Notes under the pieces: model-generated
Database searches by the model: none
The model's input: only the letters and a program-made list of their open reading frames with translations
Told to the model about the DNA's origin: nothing
Shown here: positions 24,501 through 35,614 of the stretch, in pieces
Layout: every line of letters starts with the position of its first letter
Position numbering within the stretch: the stretch's first letter is position 1
Program-made: the position numbers and the translations under genes
Assembly: GCA_037576195.1 (NCBI GenBank)
Contig: CM075104.1
Coordinates: forward strand, 14,772,211 to 14,836,210
Source of the DNA: Phytoseiulus persimilis
Taxonomy: Eukaryota > Arthropoda > Arachnida > Mesostigmata > Phytoseiidae
Length of the DNA: 64,000 nt
Direction of reading: 5' to 3'

Positions 24501-27500
24501 CACCAGCATAACGCTTCAGCGTTCGACGACGGCGACCTAGATGTCAACTTCGCGAACAATCAAGGAGCAGTCAAGCCGCGCAAGTCCTCCTTCGACTCTT
24601 CGATCCCGCCGTCACGTCATCAACATCAGAGTCATGAGTAATATATTCCGAGATACCCGAATCGGGAATCCCCCAGCTCCGATTTCGATAGCAACAGATT
24701 TTCCTCCCCCTCACCCACCCCTATCCTTCCTTCCGAAATATGGCTCCGGTTGATGCCGGGGGTGGGATCGGCCGTCGCATCGACCGGGACAACTGTTCGA
24801 GTTCGCATATGCTAAGATCCAAGCACGGGAATCGCACTTTGGTGGCTGTGCTCTGATTTCCGTTGCGCAGCGTGGCGATGTTGGTGAGAGCGTTTTATCA
24901 GCAGTCGAAACGACCAACGGACCGAGCATCTCTTTCTTCCGCATATCCGAAGAACACGGCTGTCGATTGCCGTTGCGCTGAAGTTAGATCGCTGCTTCTG
25001 CGTCGGATGCTGCCGCGGCAACTGCTTCGGGATCACTTCGCTGGAATTCCACTACCTGCGAGAGCTGGAGGGAGCTTTCGCATGGTGTGATCGAAGCAAT
25101 TAATAACGCTTAATAGGAATCGATTGAACGTGGACAATCTCGGCGAGATATGTCACGGCCGACCACCATTTCTACTCGCTTTTTCGCTTGCTGTTTCACT
25201 CGCTCGGTTTGTCGTCTATCAGCCTTTAGTGCCGCTCGCCGTGCGTCCGACAAACGCCTCGGCAGGGATGAACCCCAAACCGTATTTCGACACCAACTTC
25301 GTGTCTACGACCGCCGGCCCGACGCTATCATCGCCATGACCATTTTCTTCGTTATCATCATCAGGACGGCCACCTTCATCATCTTCACCATCGACAGCGA
25401 AAGTGTATCAAGTGAACGGCGCGTCAGCGAAAGCAGAGCAAAGATCCGCCAGGATCTCAGGTGGAACAAAGGCGTGAAGTCGAAAGATCGAACACGTGAA
25501 GTCTGCTTTATTGACAGACTGCGTCCGATCGGAAGGAGTTCGGAGCGGGCCCTCCCGCAGGGTGGATCAGCCCGCAATCTGTCACCGATGTATTGCATCT
25601 AGATCAACGCGGAAGCCCGCCGAGGCTGCTTTCCCGCCTGAGAGCGAAAATCGAAACGAACGAGCTGACCACCCCGCAAATGGTTGAACGGACGGTCATC
25701 TCCAGGAGAGAGAATCTGTAGCCGAAACATCTTTCAGGAATGGTTAGTTCCGATCCGTTCCAAATTCACGGTTCTGGTTGGTTGTTCTCGGCTTGTTTTT
25801 CTTTTAAATGTTCTCAATCTGCCGTTGGCACCCCAAAGTCTTCAGCGCCCGACTCGTTCAGATGATTTTCTTTCCTTTTCCTCGGCTATTCCTACTGATC
25901 GAGAGGCCCTGAAGTGCTTCTCGTCGAAAAACAAATCACTCTCCACTCTCCTTGCGGACACCTCACACCAGGCAGGCAGGCAGGTAGGCAAGCAAGCGGC
26001 CAGCCACTGAGTCAGCGAACTGAAGTCTTCTCGGAGAAGTATCTTCTTCTTCTTCTTTCTGCAGCGACTTCGACGCTGAGCAGAAGAAGTAGCAGCAGCA
26101 AACAACCAGGCAGGCAGACGACCAAGCAGGCGTTTCTGTGAGGCCCTTCTTCTGCTGCCGCCGCCGCCGCCACCACCGCGGCAGCCGCTGTTGCTTCTGC
26201 CTCGAGGATCCCCAGCCACGCAGCCAGTCAACATCCCCTATCCACTTGATGTCGTCAGTAGATATATTGACTTTGTCTTCTTCCCCGCCAGCTTTCTATT
26301 CGCTCTTCTTCTCATTGAGTACGATCAACGCCTCACGGCTGAGAGGCCAACGACGAGGGGGTTGTGGTAGATTGGCTGACTGGCTGGCTAACTGGTGTCG
26401 ACTGGCCTGCTCGACATACGAACTACTCTCGCTAGGCGACGACTGCGACGATACAGTTGGCCCCTCTTACGCACACCCCATTACTCTCTGTGTTGGATAT
26501 CTTCACACTGCGGAAACGAATCGTCGGGCTGGCTCGTTTAGAGCCGCCCACGGCTCGGCAGTGAGTCTGTCAACGGAACGCAAGCTCTGGCGGTCGTGAC
26601 ACCACTACCGGCGACGAGTGGTCTCAGCTGTGCGGAGCAGAGGAATTCGGCGGACTTCATCTCGGAGCAAACAGATCAAGTCGCCGTTGGAAGCAGCGTT
26701 TTATAGAATTCGTACGGCGGGACGCACACGCGCGCACACACACGCGAAGTGTTTAGCATTTGTGAAGAAATGCAGAACTGCGGCTGGGACTTCAACGAAG
26801 ACGGCGACGCCCTTCACGAAATCTAAGCTACGTCCGTGTTTCGCGCTCTGTACTGCTCACCGGCAAACCCATGCAGCGAAGCGGTGACAACCGACCGATG
26901 GGACGATATTCCATAATCATTCATGCGGCCATACCGCCGTGGTCTCATTTTTGTTGCCCAATTGTTCCAACGGCGGCGCCGCCGAAGGCAACGGAACCGG
27001 GATGAGCACCTATCGGATTCTAAGCCGTAGCTTAGAAAAACTGTGTGCGAGCGATTTATCGTATCTGAGCCGGAGCCACTGAAGTTCGCACATTCGGAAG
27101 CAGCATCCGCAATCGATTACTGCGGCTTTTCACGCGGACAGCTCCCCAACAGGACTCGCTTGTGTATTCCTCCAAGCTCCGACGATCAGCCGAAACCACC
27201 CAGAGATGGGTCACATGGCTGGGTTTCCCCATTCCACAATCGGCGAGTTCTCACATTTCTGGTCAAGAGGAATCAGCCACCTGTGATCCAAGACCGTGGC
27301 TCGTTCGGAACCTCTGGAAGATAAGCGCTCAGTTGGCTCTTTTTTCCTATATTTCTGCTGAACACGTGTTTACATGTTTCTGGGGACCCGGGTTGAGCAT
27401 CCACATCGCCCTGCATACCGCATTCGACACCCGCGAGTCGACGAAACTGTCCGTTCTCATAGCTCTGGCTCGTGGAGCAAATTGCCGAAATCGTTCCCCC

Positions 27501-30500
27501 TTCGGGTTTTACGTCCGGGCCAAGTACGTAAGCCCGTGATTGCACTTTGACTTCAAAATCACGAACGGCCTTGAGGCTGTTACAGATGATGACGCAAGTA
27601 TCGACTGGACCGGAACGATATCTGAACCGAACAACATTTCACGACTTCAAAAACTATATCGTAGTACAGCTCTGCGTGACACAACAAACTTCCTAAACGA
27701 CCCATCCGTCATTCAGCCAGCAGCCGACAGGTTTGCCTCGCACGAATGAGGAGCTCCGAGGAACTTTCGATCCCCATTCGGCCTTGAGAGCCCCGGGTCG
27801 CGATGGATGACCACGGTTTAAGAGCCGGAGATCTCGGTGCGCGGAATCCCCGCAGAGGTTTCCCAGCCAGCCAGCCAGCAAACCCGGCTTGCCCAGTCGG
27901 TTCCAGAATGCCGGTGGGGGGACAACCATCGTCCGTCATTGTTCCCAGTGCTCACGTGTGGATACTGCAGACCGATGTGTCCCCCACCCCCCGTCGGTTA
28001 AGCGCGTCGCTTTAGAGCACCGTTGGAAGAATTACGTCACGATTTCCGAAAGCGTCCATCCGGACAGACGGAACGGGCGACAAGGGCTAACAAACCCACA
28101 AGATCCATCCCTCGAGTACTTTCCCAAAATAGATCGAAATCCAAACAGCGAACCAGATAGCCCCGGTCGTCCGGACCGAAAGACGGACCGTCGGAAAGAC
28201 AAGCAGGCAGCCGAACGGACGGTTCGGGATTAACTCCGGCACGGCGGTCAGTGTCTGCCGCGGCTTTTATGAGGGTGATGCCGACGTAGATGACCTTGAA
28301 GGATGATGACCCGGGAGGAAAGATCACCGCACCGAGGCGATCCGGTGCTGTCAGCAACTGTGGTAGCACCAATGGCTGAGATGTTGCTCGCGGCGGCAAA
28401 TAGATAATCGACGCGTGAAACGGGAATACGGTCGCAGCAGAAGCTGCAACCACCGCCAAGCTTTAATCCACAGGAGCGGTCGGCGCCTCTGTATTTTGTG
28501 GACCGTGTTGGTGAACTACTACGCAACCACATTTGACTTGATCGACGGCGCCAGCCATCCGACCAGCTAATCACAAACATCGCGAAAACAAGGCGAGCAA
28601 GCGGAAGTTGAAGATGTCGGAGACGCTCGTGCGCGCGCGTGCGACAAATCATCTCTGGTTTGCGTTGGTGTCTCAGCTGTGCCATCCCGCCCGGCCCGTT
28701 GTTCGATCGTTTCACTTCTGTCTCACGACACAATATACGTTCGGAAGTCTGCCGAGCGGAGGTCGATGGGATTCCGACAGAAACCTCAAACAGACCCGAG
28801 CTATCCACCGATTCTCGTTCGGCCACGCTTAGTCCTATCCATTCCGAAAGTCAACGAGTGCGATGCTCACTCATTCAACAATCCCCCGACTCGATTTCGG
28901 CCTTTGCGGTAATCCCAACCGTAAGGAGTCCAGCGCTCCCGGTGCTCGCGGCGTTCGTCAAGTGATTGTCGCCGGACGTCAAGACAAAGGCGCGATGGCA
29001 ACATGACGACTAACTGGTTTCGCTTGTTCTCCTACGTTCGTTCGCGTCATCACATTTGCGAGTTCGTCTAATTACTTCCTGATCATCCCGTGTATCACAA
29101 ACTACGACGAAGACGAACCACGACCAAGTTCTCAGGACAACTTGGAAGAGCGTCCGGACGCGACTTCGTTTGCTTGGGTGACCCACTGCTTGACTTTGTA
29201 CCTCGTTGGCGGACCGGTCAGTTCGTCGGTCGGTCAGATGCTCGCTTAGCTAACCAGAGGTGGATATGGTGGCCAGCCACGCGTTCGGGTACCCAGGCAT
29301 GCATTCGCGTGCACTCACTCACTCAAGCAACCGTCCGGGTAAGCTCGGTGTCTGAAGCTCCCTTAGGTGCTGCTTTCCGATCCGCGTAACGAGTTCTTAT
29401 GAGGGTGGCCTTCTTATTTAATATATGTAGATGCAATTTGCGAGCACAACCCTTCTGCTCTCGTCAAGGAGATGATGATGAGAGCAACGGGGAACAGGAG
29501 AGGATGAGCAGCAGCAGAGGACCGGGAAGTGGGCAATGAGGTTATCTGTGCAGCCGCATCCCTTCCTCCGTTTCCCTCATCTTCCTTAGAGCTCATCGCG
29601 AATGTTCTCGTTGCTTGAATTTCCGTCGAGAGAGTAACTCCCTGCATCAAGTACCCACACGAAGCGACTCTATCCGACGCATCGAAGTTCGCGGTATCGT
29701 ATCGCGGCCTGCGGAGGGAGATTGTCCAGCCAACGAGCGGCAGAGCTCAAGCTGAAATCGGCAGTTCAGTGACTGGTTGGGAACGACGCGGGAATCGGAA
29801 GGAAAAAATTATTCAGCGACCCTCCGCCACCGACGACTGATCCCTCAGAGAGGGATCGGAGCATAATGAAGTCAGAACGGCTTGCACTCTCTGGCGAACG
29901 TTGCGCCGCGCGGGTTAGATTCAGCTCAAACCGCCACGAAGCGACTAAGCTCATCATCCTGACGTAATATGTGCGACATAACATCGCAGGATCGATCTTT
30001 GTGAAAAGTCGACCGATGGAGCCGATCCCGTACCGCGGTACCGAAAGCGTGAAAGTATTGTAGATCCCTCGATTGTGTTGTTTTGTCAGACGTCGATTGC
30101 TCGGACGCTTCGCATCGATCGAAGCATCTGATATCTGTTTTCAGCCCTCTTGACTGGATTTCCTAAAGGACAATCCACCGTTGCGGTTCGTGGGTTTTCC
30201 CATGGCATCCGCAACCTTGCTGGCGCCGCTTTATCAGTTGTCGTTCGTCTAACAAGCATCACAGCCTCCTCGAATTCATTCCTGCATCCGTCAATTTGAC
30301 CGACCGGACTGCGACCACTGACCAGCAATAATCGAACATCGTCGTTAGGTTGCTGGCTGACCGGTCACTGTTTGGACACCGCGGCATTGTCGTTTAGGAA
30401 GCGCTCCTTGATGAGCGAGTTGGCCATCTCCTCTTGCTCGTCGAATTCCGGGTCGCTGTCGCCGTCACTGTCCAACTGTCCGAGCGACCGTCAGTCAGTC

Positions 30501-33500
30501 AGTCAAGCTATGTAGCGGTCAAACATGCGTTGAGCGTTTTGTCTATTTGTGTATCCACCCTGGATTTATCTTTCGGCTCAGAGTAAGGCCGCACGGAAGT
30601 CCAGCGTTTTTCAACTGGCCGGGTGGCAGTCCGGCAAGGATCCCGAGCCGTTTTGATTAGTGCTTATCAAGAAAACGTGGACGGTCAACGACATTTCCGG
30701 CCAGACCCCGGACAGTCGTCGTCTGAGCCACGGATTCCGAAACTGATCGACAGTGTTGTCGCTTGCTCACCGCACGCAGCCAACGGAAGGACAGACGAGC
30801 GAACGGTCAAGCAGCAGGACACGTGTACGAACGACCGGACGAAATGGAAATGACCAGAGGCTCATAAATCACGAGCAATTGAAATATGGCCTGTCTTCAA
30901 TTCCTGTTCCAATATGTCTTCTTCCGAACCGTTCCAGAATTCCGTTCCAATCGTATCTGAACGAACGACGATTCATGGGCGGCACGAGCGCTTCGGAGTA
31001 GCCGATGAACCAAAATACACAGTGATCTTGATGTAAAAACCATATGGCGACGGGTTCGAGGGGTTGAGCAGCCGTTGAGACTTGTTGCGTTCGTCGGCGG
31101 CCCTCATCGGAGCGACCGGAGTTTTTTTTATAAAATCCACCCGACGAAAACATCAGGAATAGCTACCGCCGCTCCAGCATCCACAGCAGAACCCTGGGGC
31201 TAGGACACCAGACAGGGCGATAAAGCCAGTGCACGATTGGAAAATCGAGATCTCAAATATTCGAAATCCGGGAACCTTGAGCTAACCCTCCGCAGTTGTT
31301 CCCGACCTGTCCTGAGCCCAGGTGTCTCAGACTGAGCAACACTCGTTTGCTTCTCAGGACACCCGAACGCTCGTCGCTGGAAGCGAATCAAGGTCTCACG
31401 GACTTTGAAGAGCGTGGTCGGCTTCGAGTGAAGCATCCCTCGAAAGGCTAAGTGGGGTCGGATCAACGGTGTTCAGAACCGAGCGATTCGGTGCTTCTGA
31501 AAATTCATTCCGTTGACGATTGCGACGACAGAGCGACGACTCGAGCGGGCATGCTTGCTTGGATTAGCAGGGGCATCGCACGCTTGCGGCTTGTTGTCGG
31601 CGCTGCGATGCCATTGGCTGATCCCAACATAATCCCGACTTCCATCCGACGTCTCCCGTGGCTTACCCCATTGTAACTTTCTTCAATAGTTCGCGAGTCA
31701 GTTCGGTAACATCACAGTCGGTCGGCCCCTTGGTTCGCTCGTCGTTGACTGCTCGCTTCACTGTTCTCTCAGAATTGCACTTCCGCTAGCCGCCCATGAC
31801 CGACGAGAAGAAAGCCACGTCACCGACTCTCTCCGTCTTGGGAAAATACTGTTAGCCCAGGTTCAACAAATCGTTCCACGGAGCGTTTCTGAATAGCGAT
31901 CCCATCGATTCGGTGCGTCGGGAATAACAGCAACTCACGACACGCACATCGGAGAAGATGGTTCCCTGAGTATCGACGACACTCACCAGGGAAAGACATC
32001 ACAGCCGTTCCAACTCGGAGTTGCCGAACGGGTCGCAACCTACGCCAGCAAGCCGAACTCCCGTAACGGTTCTCAGGACGATGCTCTCACGAGCGTTCAG
32101 AAATCTTCGGACGCGCAGCCGCGACGCAAGCGAAATCATGCTCATTTGCAACTGTGGCAGCTCCAAAGTAATTCGGCATAACTCGCTGACATTTCTCATT
32201 ACGGCGGGAGAAGAAGGTAATTAGGTAAACAACAACGACAACGTCGGCCGCTGCAACGCACGCATGACGACGCATTAGGCGTAGTACGAAGCTTCATCGC
32301 CCGGAGCCCAATTACTGGGGCAACTGTCCACCGGTAGCCAGGGAGCGGTAGCAGGGACCCTTCTAGTCGATGTGTTCGACGGACACCCGATTTCGAAGTA
32401 TGTTTTGTTTACTAGGGCTTCTGCAACGGCGCTCGGACGGCTGCAGTCGCCGCGGCGGCGACTTCAGCAACTTTCGCTTGTTGCTCTATAGAAGCATCGC
32501 CAGCCGCAACGGAGCCGCAGGAGCAGCGGTGGTAGTGCGGTGCCAGGGAAGGGCCGACCGCCCGACTGGCCGGCCGGTTGGCTGTGTCGTGGATAGCAAT
32601 TATATAACGGCACTTCTCTTCTCCCTTTCACTGCTCGGCTTGCTTGCTATATAAGCCCCGGCGCAAGCCCCGAGCAGCATTCGATCGTTGCCGCTGTATT
32701 GTCCGCTATTCGTCTCGGAAACAGGCGGGCGGGAGCGAGCGAGCGCTGCAAACTTTTATCTAGACACGCAAAGCCAAACTACAGCACCGATAGGAGCATT
32801 GGAGCAGTAGAGAACGTAAGCATCTGCCAAAGCATGTTACGCTTTGTGAGTGTGTTGGGCGTATTAGCCCTGTGCTCTATTGGATACGTTGAGGCTGGAG
32901 GCCACGGATGGCATCACCACCACCACGGCTGGTACGAGCCAAAGTTGACCGTCGTTGTGAAGAAGGTCCACAAGCCATATCCAGTCCCGCACCCCGTGCC
33001 CGTGCCCCACATCGTGCACGTGCCCAAGAAGGTGCCCGTGTATAAGTCCGTGCCTGTGCCCAAACCAGTGCCTGTTCCTCATATCGTGCATCAATACTAC
33101 CCAGTTCACAAAGTGGTACACATCCCCAAGGAAGTACCCGTGCCCGTCAAGGTGCCCGTCAAGAAGCCCTACCCCGTCCCCCACATCGTTAAGATTCCCA
33201 AGCCCTACATCGTGCACGTACCCAAGCCCTACATCGTGCACAAGCCAGTGCCCGTCCCCGTCGAAGTCAAGGTACCCAAGCCCTACCCCGTCCACATTCA
33301 CAAGCACGTTCCCGTGCCGGTCACCAAGCATATTCCCGTCGAGGTGCCTGTCGTTAAGGAGCATCCCGTCGTCATCAAGAAGCCCGTACCGATCGTCCTC
33401 GAGTCGAAGGGATGGCACAAGAAGGCTTCGGCCGCCGCCGCCAAGGCTTGAAGATAATGATGGAAGTGTCAGAGTCTTAACTTCACGTTGTCGTATTCCG

Positions 33501-34454
33501 CGTCGTCCACCTATCAGCTGGTCCGCTTCGTGTACGCTTGCGCTGAGCGCGTCTTCTGTAGATACTTCCAAAGAAGCCACCCCTCTATCTGGGTGGTGTG
33601 TATATAGACTAACTGATCGTAATGATGACGAAAATAGTCCCGTCTTTGTATATATAGTGCAATGTGTTGTCGCCGATATCGACAATAAATGTGTGCATAG
33701 CAAAACTAGCGATTGAATCACTCAAAAAGCGCTCATCGCCTGATTGATGCGATGGTCCACCGCGCGACCGTTGCGTGACACGCAAACGTCGGAACATCTT
33801 CCTCGGACAGACGATTTTAGATGACTATGGAGAGCCACCAACGACTCATTCGCGACTCGGTCGGTCAACGCAACCCCGCTCCAGGATAACCGAAACCAGG
33901 TACAAAATGGGAGTTCTTGAAAAAGCAGCAACGCAGGCCAAAAGAAGTCCACAACCCCAGGGTGTAAACCCGGCTCCGAGCTGAGAATTCCGTAACGCGT
34001 TTACTTCGTTCCAGATTCGCAAATATTAACTACTTCCACGTTTCCCTTTTCCCTCTTCGTTTTTTCATATAAATCTAAATATATGGACCGGCACGGCTTC
34101 CATTCCGAATCGGCACATTGCGTTCACACACTTCGAAACCTACAGCGTCGGCAGACCGAGTTCTTTCGCATCGTAAGACAAAGAACTGAACGAAATAGTT
34201 CGTTGGCTCCATTTAACCAGTTTCAACTCGTGCGATCACAACATACGTCAGCCGAGAACGTATCCGGAGGAAGGTTATAGACCAGGGGATCGAAACGCAA
34301 ACTCACCAGATTTACCGTCGATGTGGGCGTTGACAGAAATCCCCATGTGAGCGGGTGGAGGTTGAGGTTGCGACAAACTCTCGTGGGCGTATATGGGGAA
34401 GTAGCCCGACAGCGGAGAGCCTCCAGTTGGACCGGACATGACACCCATTTTTCC
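18028..34454 (-). CDS. pan: TCF/LEF transcription factor (Pangolin), C-terminal six coding exons
   Basis: Nuclear HMG-box effector of Wnt/beta-catenin signalling; it binds Wnt response elements and recruits Groucho or Armadillo. Exons in transcript order are 34454-34307, 23871-23784, 21748-21557, 20893-20642, 20480-20254 and 18554-18028. All phases agree and give 477 residues to TAG. Residues 1-210 form the linker, with TCF-like landmarks such as PPPAHMG...HIDGKSGI and [10 protein letters not shown]. The HMG box spans about 211-279 ([17 protein letters not shown] to HMQLYPGW), followed by a basic tail. The C-clamp spans about 309-336, with Cys311, Cys324, Cys327 and Cys333. The C-terminus is acidic, then proline-rich. 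The N-terminal beta-catenin-binding exon was not found, so the gene is partial here. A cuticle-like gene sits antisense in its 10.4-kb intron. Confidence 0.96.
19242..19253. repeat. Poly(G) run of 12
   Basis: Twelve G following GGGGGAGA, in the same pan intron as the 17-G run. Confidence 0.8.
20169..20185. repeat. Poly(G) run of 17
   Basis: Seventeen G on the + strand inside the pan intron between HMG exon E and the C-clamp exon, so a C run in the pan transcript, 69 nt after the donor. Confidence 0.85.
20254..20480 (-). CDS. pan: pan exon E: rest of the HMG box and basic tail
   Basis: Acceptor CTTACAG, donor GTTGGT. It encodes [20 protein letters not shown], then [20 protein letters not shown] and [12 protein letters not shown], helices 2 and 3 of the HMG box. 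A run of seven lysines follows, the basic tail that bends DNA and enters the nucleus. If the next intron is not removed, the frame runs 22 more codons to a stop at 20188-20186. Confidence 0.96.
20642..20893 (-). CDS. pan: pan exon D: first part of the HMG box
   Basis: A 252-bp exon from acceptor GTTTCAG to donor GTGAGT. A Ser/Gln/Asn-rich stretch ([16 protein letters not shown]) leads into [18 protein letters not shown] and LYMKEMR, the first helix of the TCF HMG box, nearly identical to vertebrate and fly TCFs. The split codon CG|A (Arg) after MKEM is where TCF genes usually carry this intron. Confidence 0.96.
21557..21748 (-). CDS. pan: pan exon C: linker before the HMG box
   Basis: The acceptor is a long pyrimidine tract ending CTTTCAG and the donor is GTTTGT. 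The 192-bp exon starts and ends in phase 2. It encodes [17 protein letters not shown], then [17 protein letters not shown] and [16 protein letters not shown]. The HPAHPG...GI...P motif parallels the vertebrate APAHPGLPTSGIPHPAI region. Confidence 0.82.
23784..23871 (-). CDS. pan: pan exon B: linker, GIRRP to QLPW
   Basis: An 88-bp exon between acceptor TTCACAG and donor GTGAGT. It enters in phase 1 and leaves in phase 2, exactly fitting its neighbours. It encodes [20 protein letters not shown] and ends FTQLPW. This corresponds to the TCF segment GIPRPPHP...YYPLSPG...HPLGW in shortened form. Confidence 0.8.
23872..32600. other. Large pan intron, 5' part of which holds the nested gene
   Basis: This is most of the 10.4-kb intron between pan exons A and B. 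It contains short GGCA and GCC repeats (about 25970-26000, 26155-26180) and one candidate minus-strand terminal exon at 30365-30475. No other gene is recognised. Confidence 0.6.
32648..32655 (+). promoter_or_regulatory. TATA box of the cuticle-like gene
   Basis: TATATAAG, 179 bases before the start codon at 32834, which places a start site near 32675-32685. A second TATA-like match (TATATAAC) lies at 32601-32608 and could drive an alternative, slightly longer transcript. Confidence 0.65.
32834..33451 (+). CDS. Secreted Lys-Pro-Val-Pro repeat protein, cuticle-like, single exon
   Basis: A 205-aa secreted protein, probably a structural component of cuticle or another extracellular matrix. The start is the ATG at 32834, which gives a signal peptide ([21 protein letters not shown]) with cleavage before GG. 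After an HHHHH cluster near residue 28, almost the whole chain is built of variants of [13 protein letters not shown], with alternating Val/Pro/Ile/His and evenly spaced Lys. The end is an alanine run ([10 protein letters not shown]). Similar PVPV/HIVH-rich proteins are common in arthropod cuticle and silk-like secretions; no chitin-binding RR domain is present. Upstream in-frame codons back to 32699 lie in the 5' UTR by my reading. The gene has its own TATA box and AATAAA and is nested antisense in a pan intron. Confidence 0.9.
   Translation: MLRFVSVLGVLALCSIGYVEAGGHGWHHHHHGWYEPKLTVVVKKVHKPYPVPHPVPVPHIVHVPKKVPVYKSVPVPKPVPVPHIVHQYYPVHKVVHIPKEVPVPVKVPVKKPYPVPHIVKIPKPYIVHVPKPYIVHKPVPVPVEVKVPKPYPVHIHKHVPVPVTKHIPVEVPVVKEHPVVIKKPVPIVLESKGWHKKASAAAAKA
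33684..33689 (+). terminator. Poly(A) signal of the cuticle-like gene
   Basis: AATAAA about 230 bases after the stop, followed by a GT-rich stretch (ATGTGTGCATAG). With the TATA box this bounds a transcript of about 1 kb. Confidence 0.7.
34307..34454 (-). CDS. pan: pan exon A: linker, PPPAHMG-HIDGKSG segment
   Basis: Acceptor TTTCAG precedes 34454 and donor GTGAGT follows 34307. The exon opens in phase 0 and encodes [16 protein letters not shown], then a stretch ending [18 protein letters not shown]. The last part matches the TCF PPPHL...DVDPKTG segment. It is the most 5' pan exon I can place. Its phase-0 start means a further upstream exon must end in phase 0. Confidence 0.8.
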
Positions 34455-35108
34455 CTGAAATTGGTAATACAAAATTAAATTCCTCTCCAACAAAGCTCCG
34501 CCGCTCCCGACGCTACGACCAGCGGGAACTTCCGCCAGCGAGTTCGCAGTGGATTTCGACAGCATCGGATAGATGCGCAGCTGATGAAGAAAAAAAATAA
34601 GAGATGACGACGAGTTCCTCTGCGATGCTCCGTTCGGAGAGGACTGCGCCGATATGCTCGGGGGATAGAGATAAGCTAATACGTTTAGAGTAGTCGTCGA
34701 CCACCACCACGGGGAATCCTATCGCGGCCCCGGAGTATGGAGTCTTTGGGGAGCGACGAGAAGCGACTGCGAGCGGGACTAGTTTGCGATACACGGGGCC
34801 GGTCGGAGACTAGGGAACCTCGAGCGGGGCTCATGGGGAACAAGAAGTACTGGACAGTGTGCATATGAAGCTTATGAGATCGCAGCTCGTTCAAAGATGA
34901 AGTCCGAAGTGGTCGACTCGGCTGTCCGCCGCTACTTCAAAGAGCTTTCGACGACGTTCTCATTTTCTCTCCGGTTCGGGCGTCATCGGACTAACCATCC
35001 ACGTCCATCGTCGCCGGACCGTGGCTTTACGTTCGTATTGACTCAATCAGCCGGTCTCGCAATCAATCAGTCCACTCTCCGGTCCGTTGCATAACCCTAC
35101 GACGGAGG

Positions 35109-35111
<3 letters not shown>

Positions 35112-35141
<30 letters not shown>
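35112..35141. repeat. Poly(G) run of 30
   Basis: Thirty uninterrupted G, preceded by GGAGGGGA. It could form a G-quadruplex when single-stranded. Exact length is likely uncertain in sequencing. Confidence 0.85.
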
Positions 35142-35144
<3 letters not shown>

Positions 35145-35597
35145 ACCAACCGTGGACCAGCCTCAGCGAAACATTACATTGACCGCGCCGATGGAATCAT
35201 TCCGGCTCCTCGATTGCCCTCACCCATGGATGTCCTGCCGTTCATCTCGCATCCGTCAGGGTCAGCGCCCACCAGCTATACTGTCATTGGCCGGCATCGA
35301 GCGAGTGTTGGAGCAACATTTCATATTTGCGAGGCGCATAATAACGCTCGAAAGGAAGGTGTTCACACCTCCTCTCATTATGAGCCCCGAGCGACCTGTC
35401 AAAGCTATTCGTCGCCGCTCATCCACGAGCAGCTGCCAGTCAAGCATTATTAGAGTATCCACGGATCTGCGGTCGCTAGCTGACAAGGCGACGGCCGGCT
35501 AACTGACTGGCCGGCTGGCTAGTTGGATGAGTGGAAGGCCAGCGCGTCGATGATTCTCCAACTTCCGCCTCCACCCCTCGCGGCCAGTTGCTGAGTA

Positions 35598-35614
35598 CCC
35601 CCCCCCCCCCCCCC
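35598..35614. repeat. Poly(C) run of 17
   Basis: Seventeen C on the + strand, 456 bp after the 30-G run and of opposite strand polarity. Confidence 0.85.

Noticed and set aside
32864-33721. 285-codon minus-strand frame over the cuticle-like gene
   Set aside because: It is the antisense shadow of the Val-Pro-His repeats (His/Gly/Asp-rich), with no independent support.
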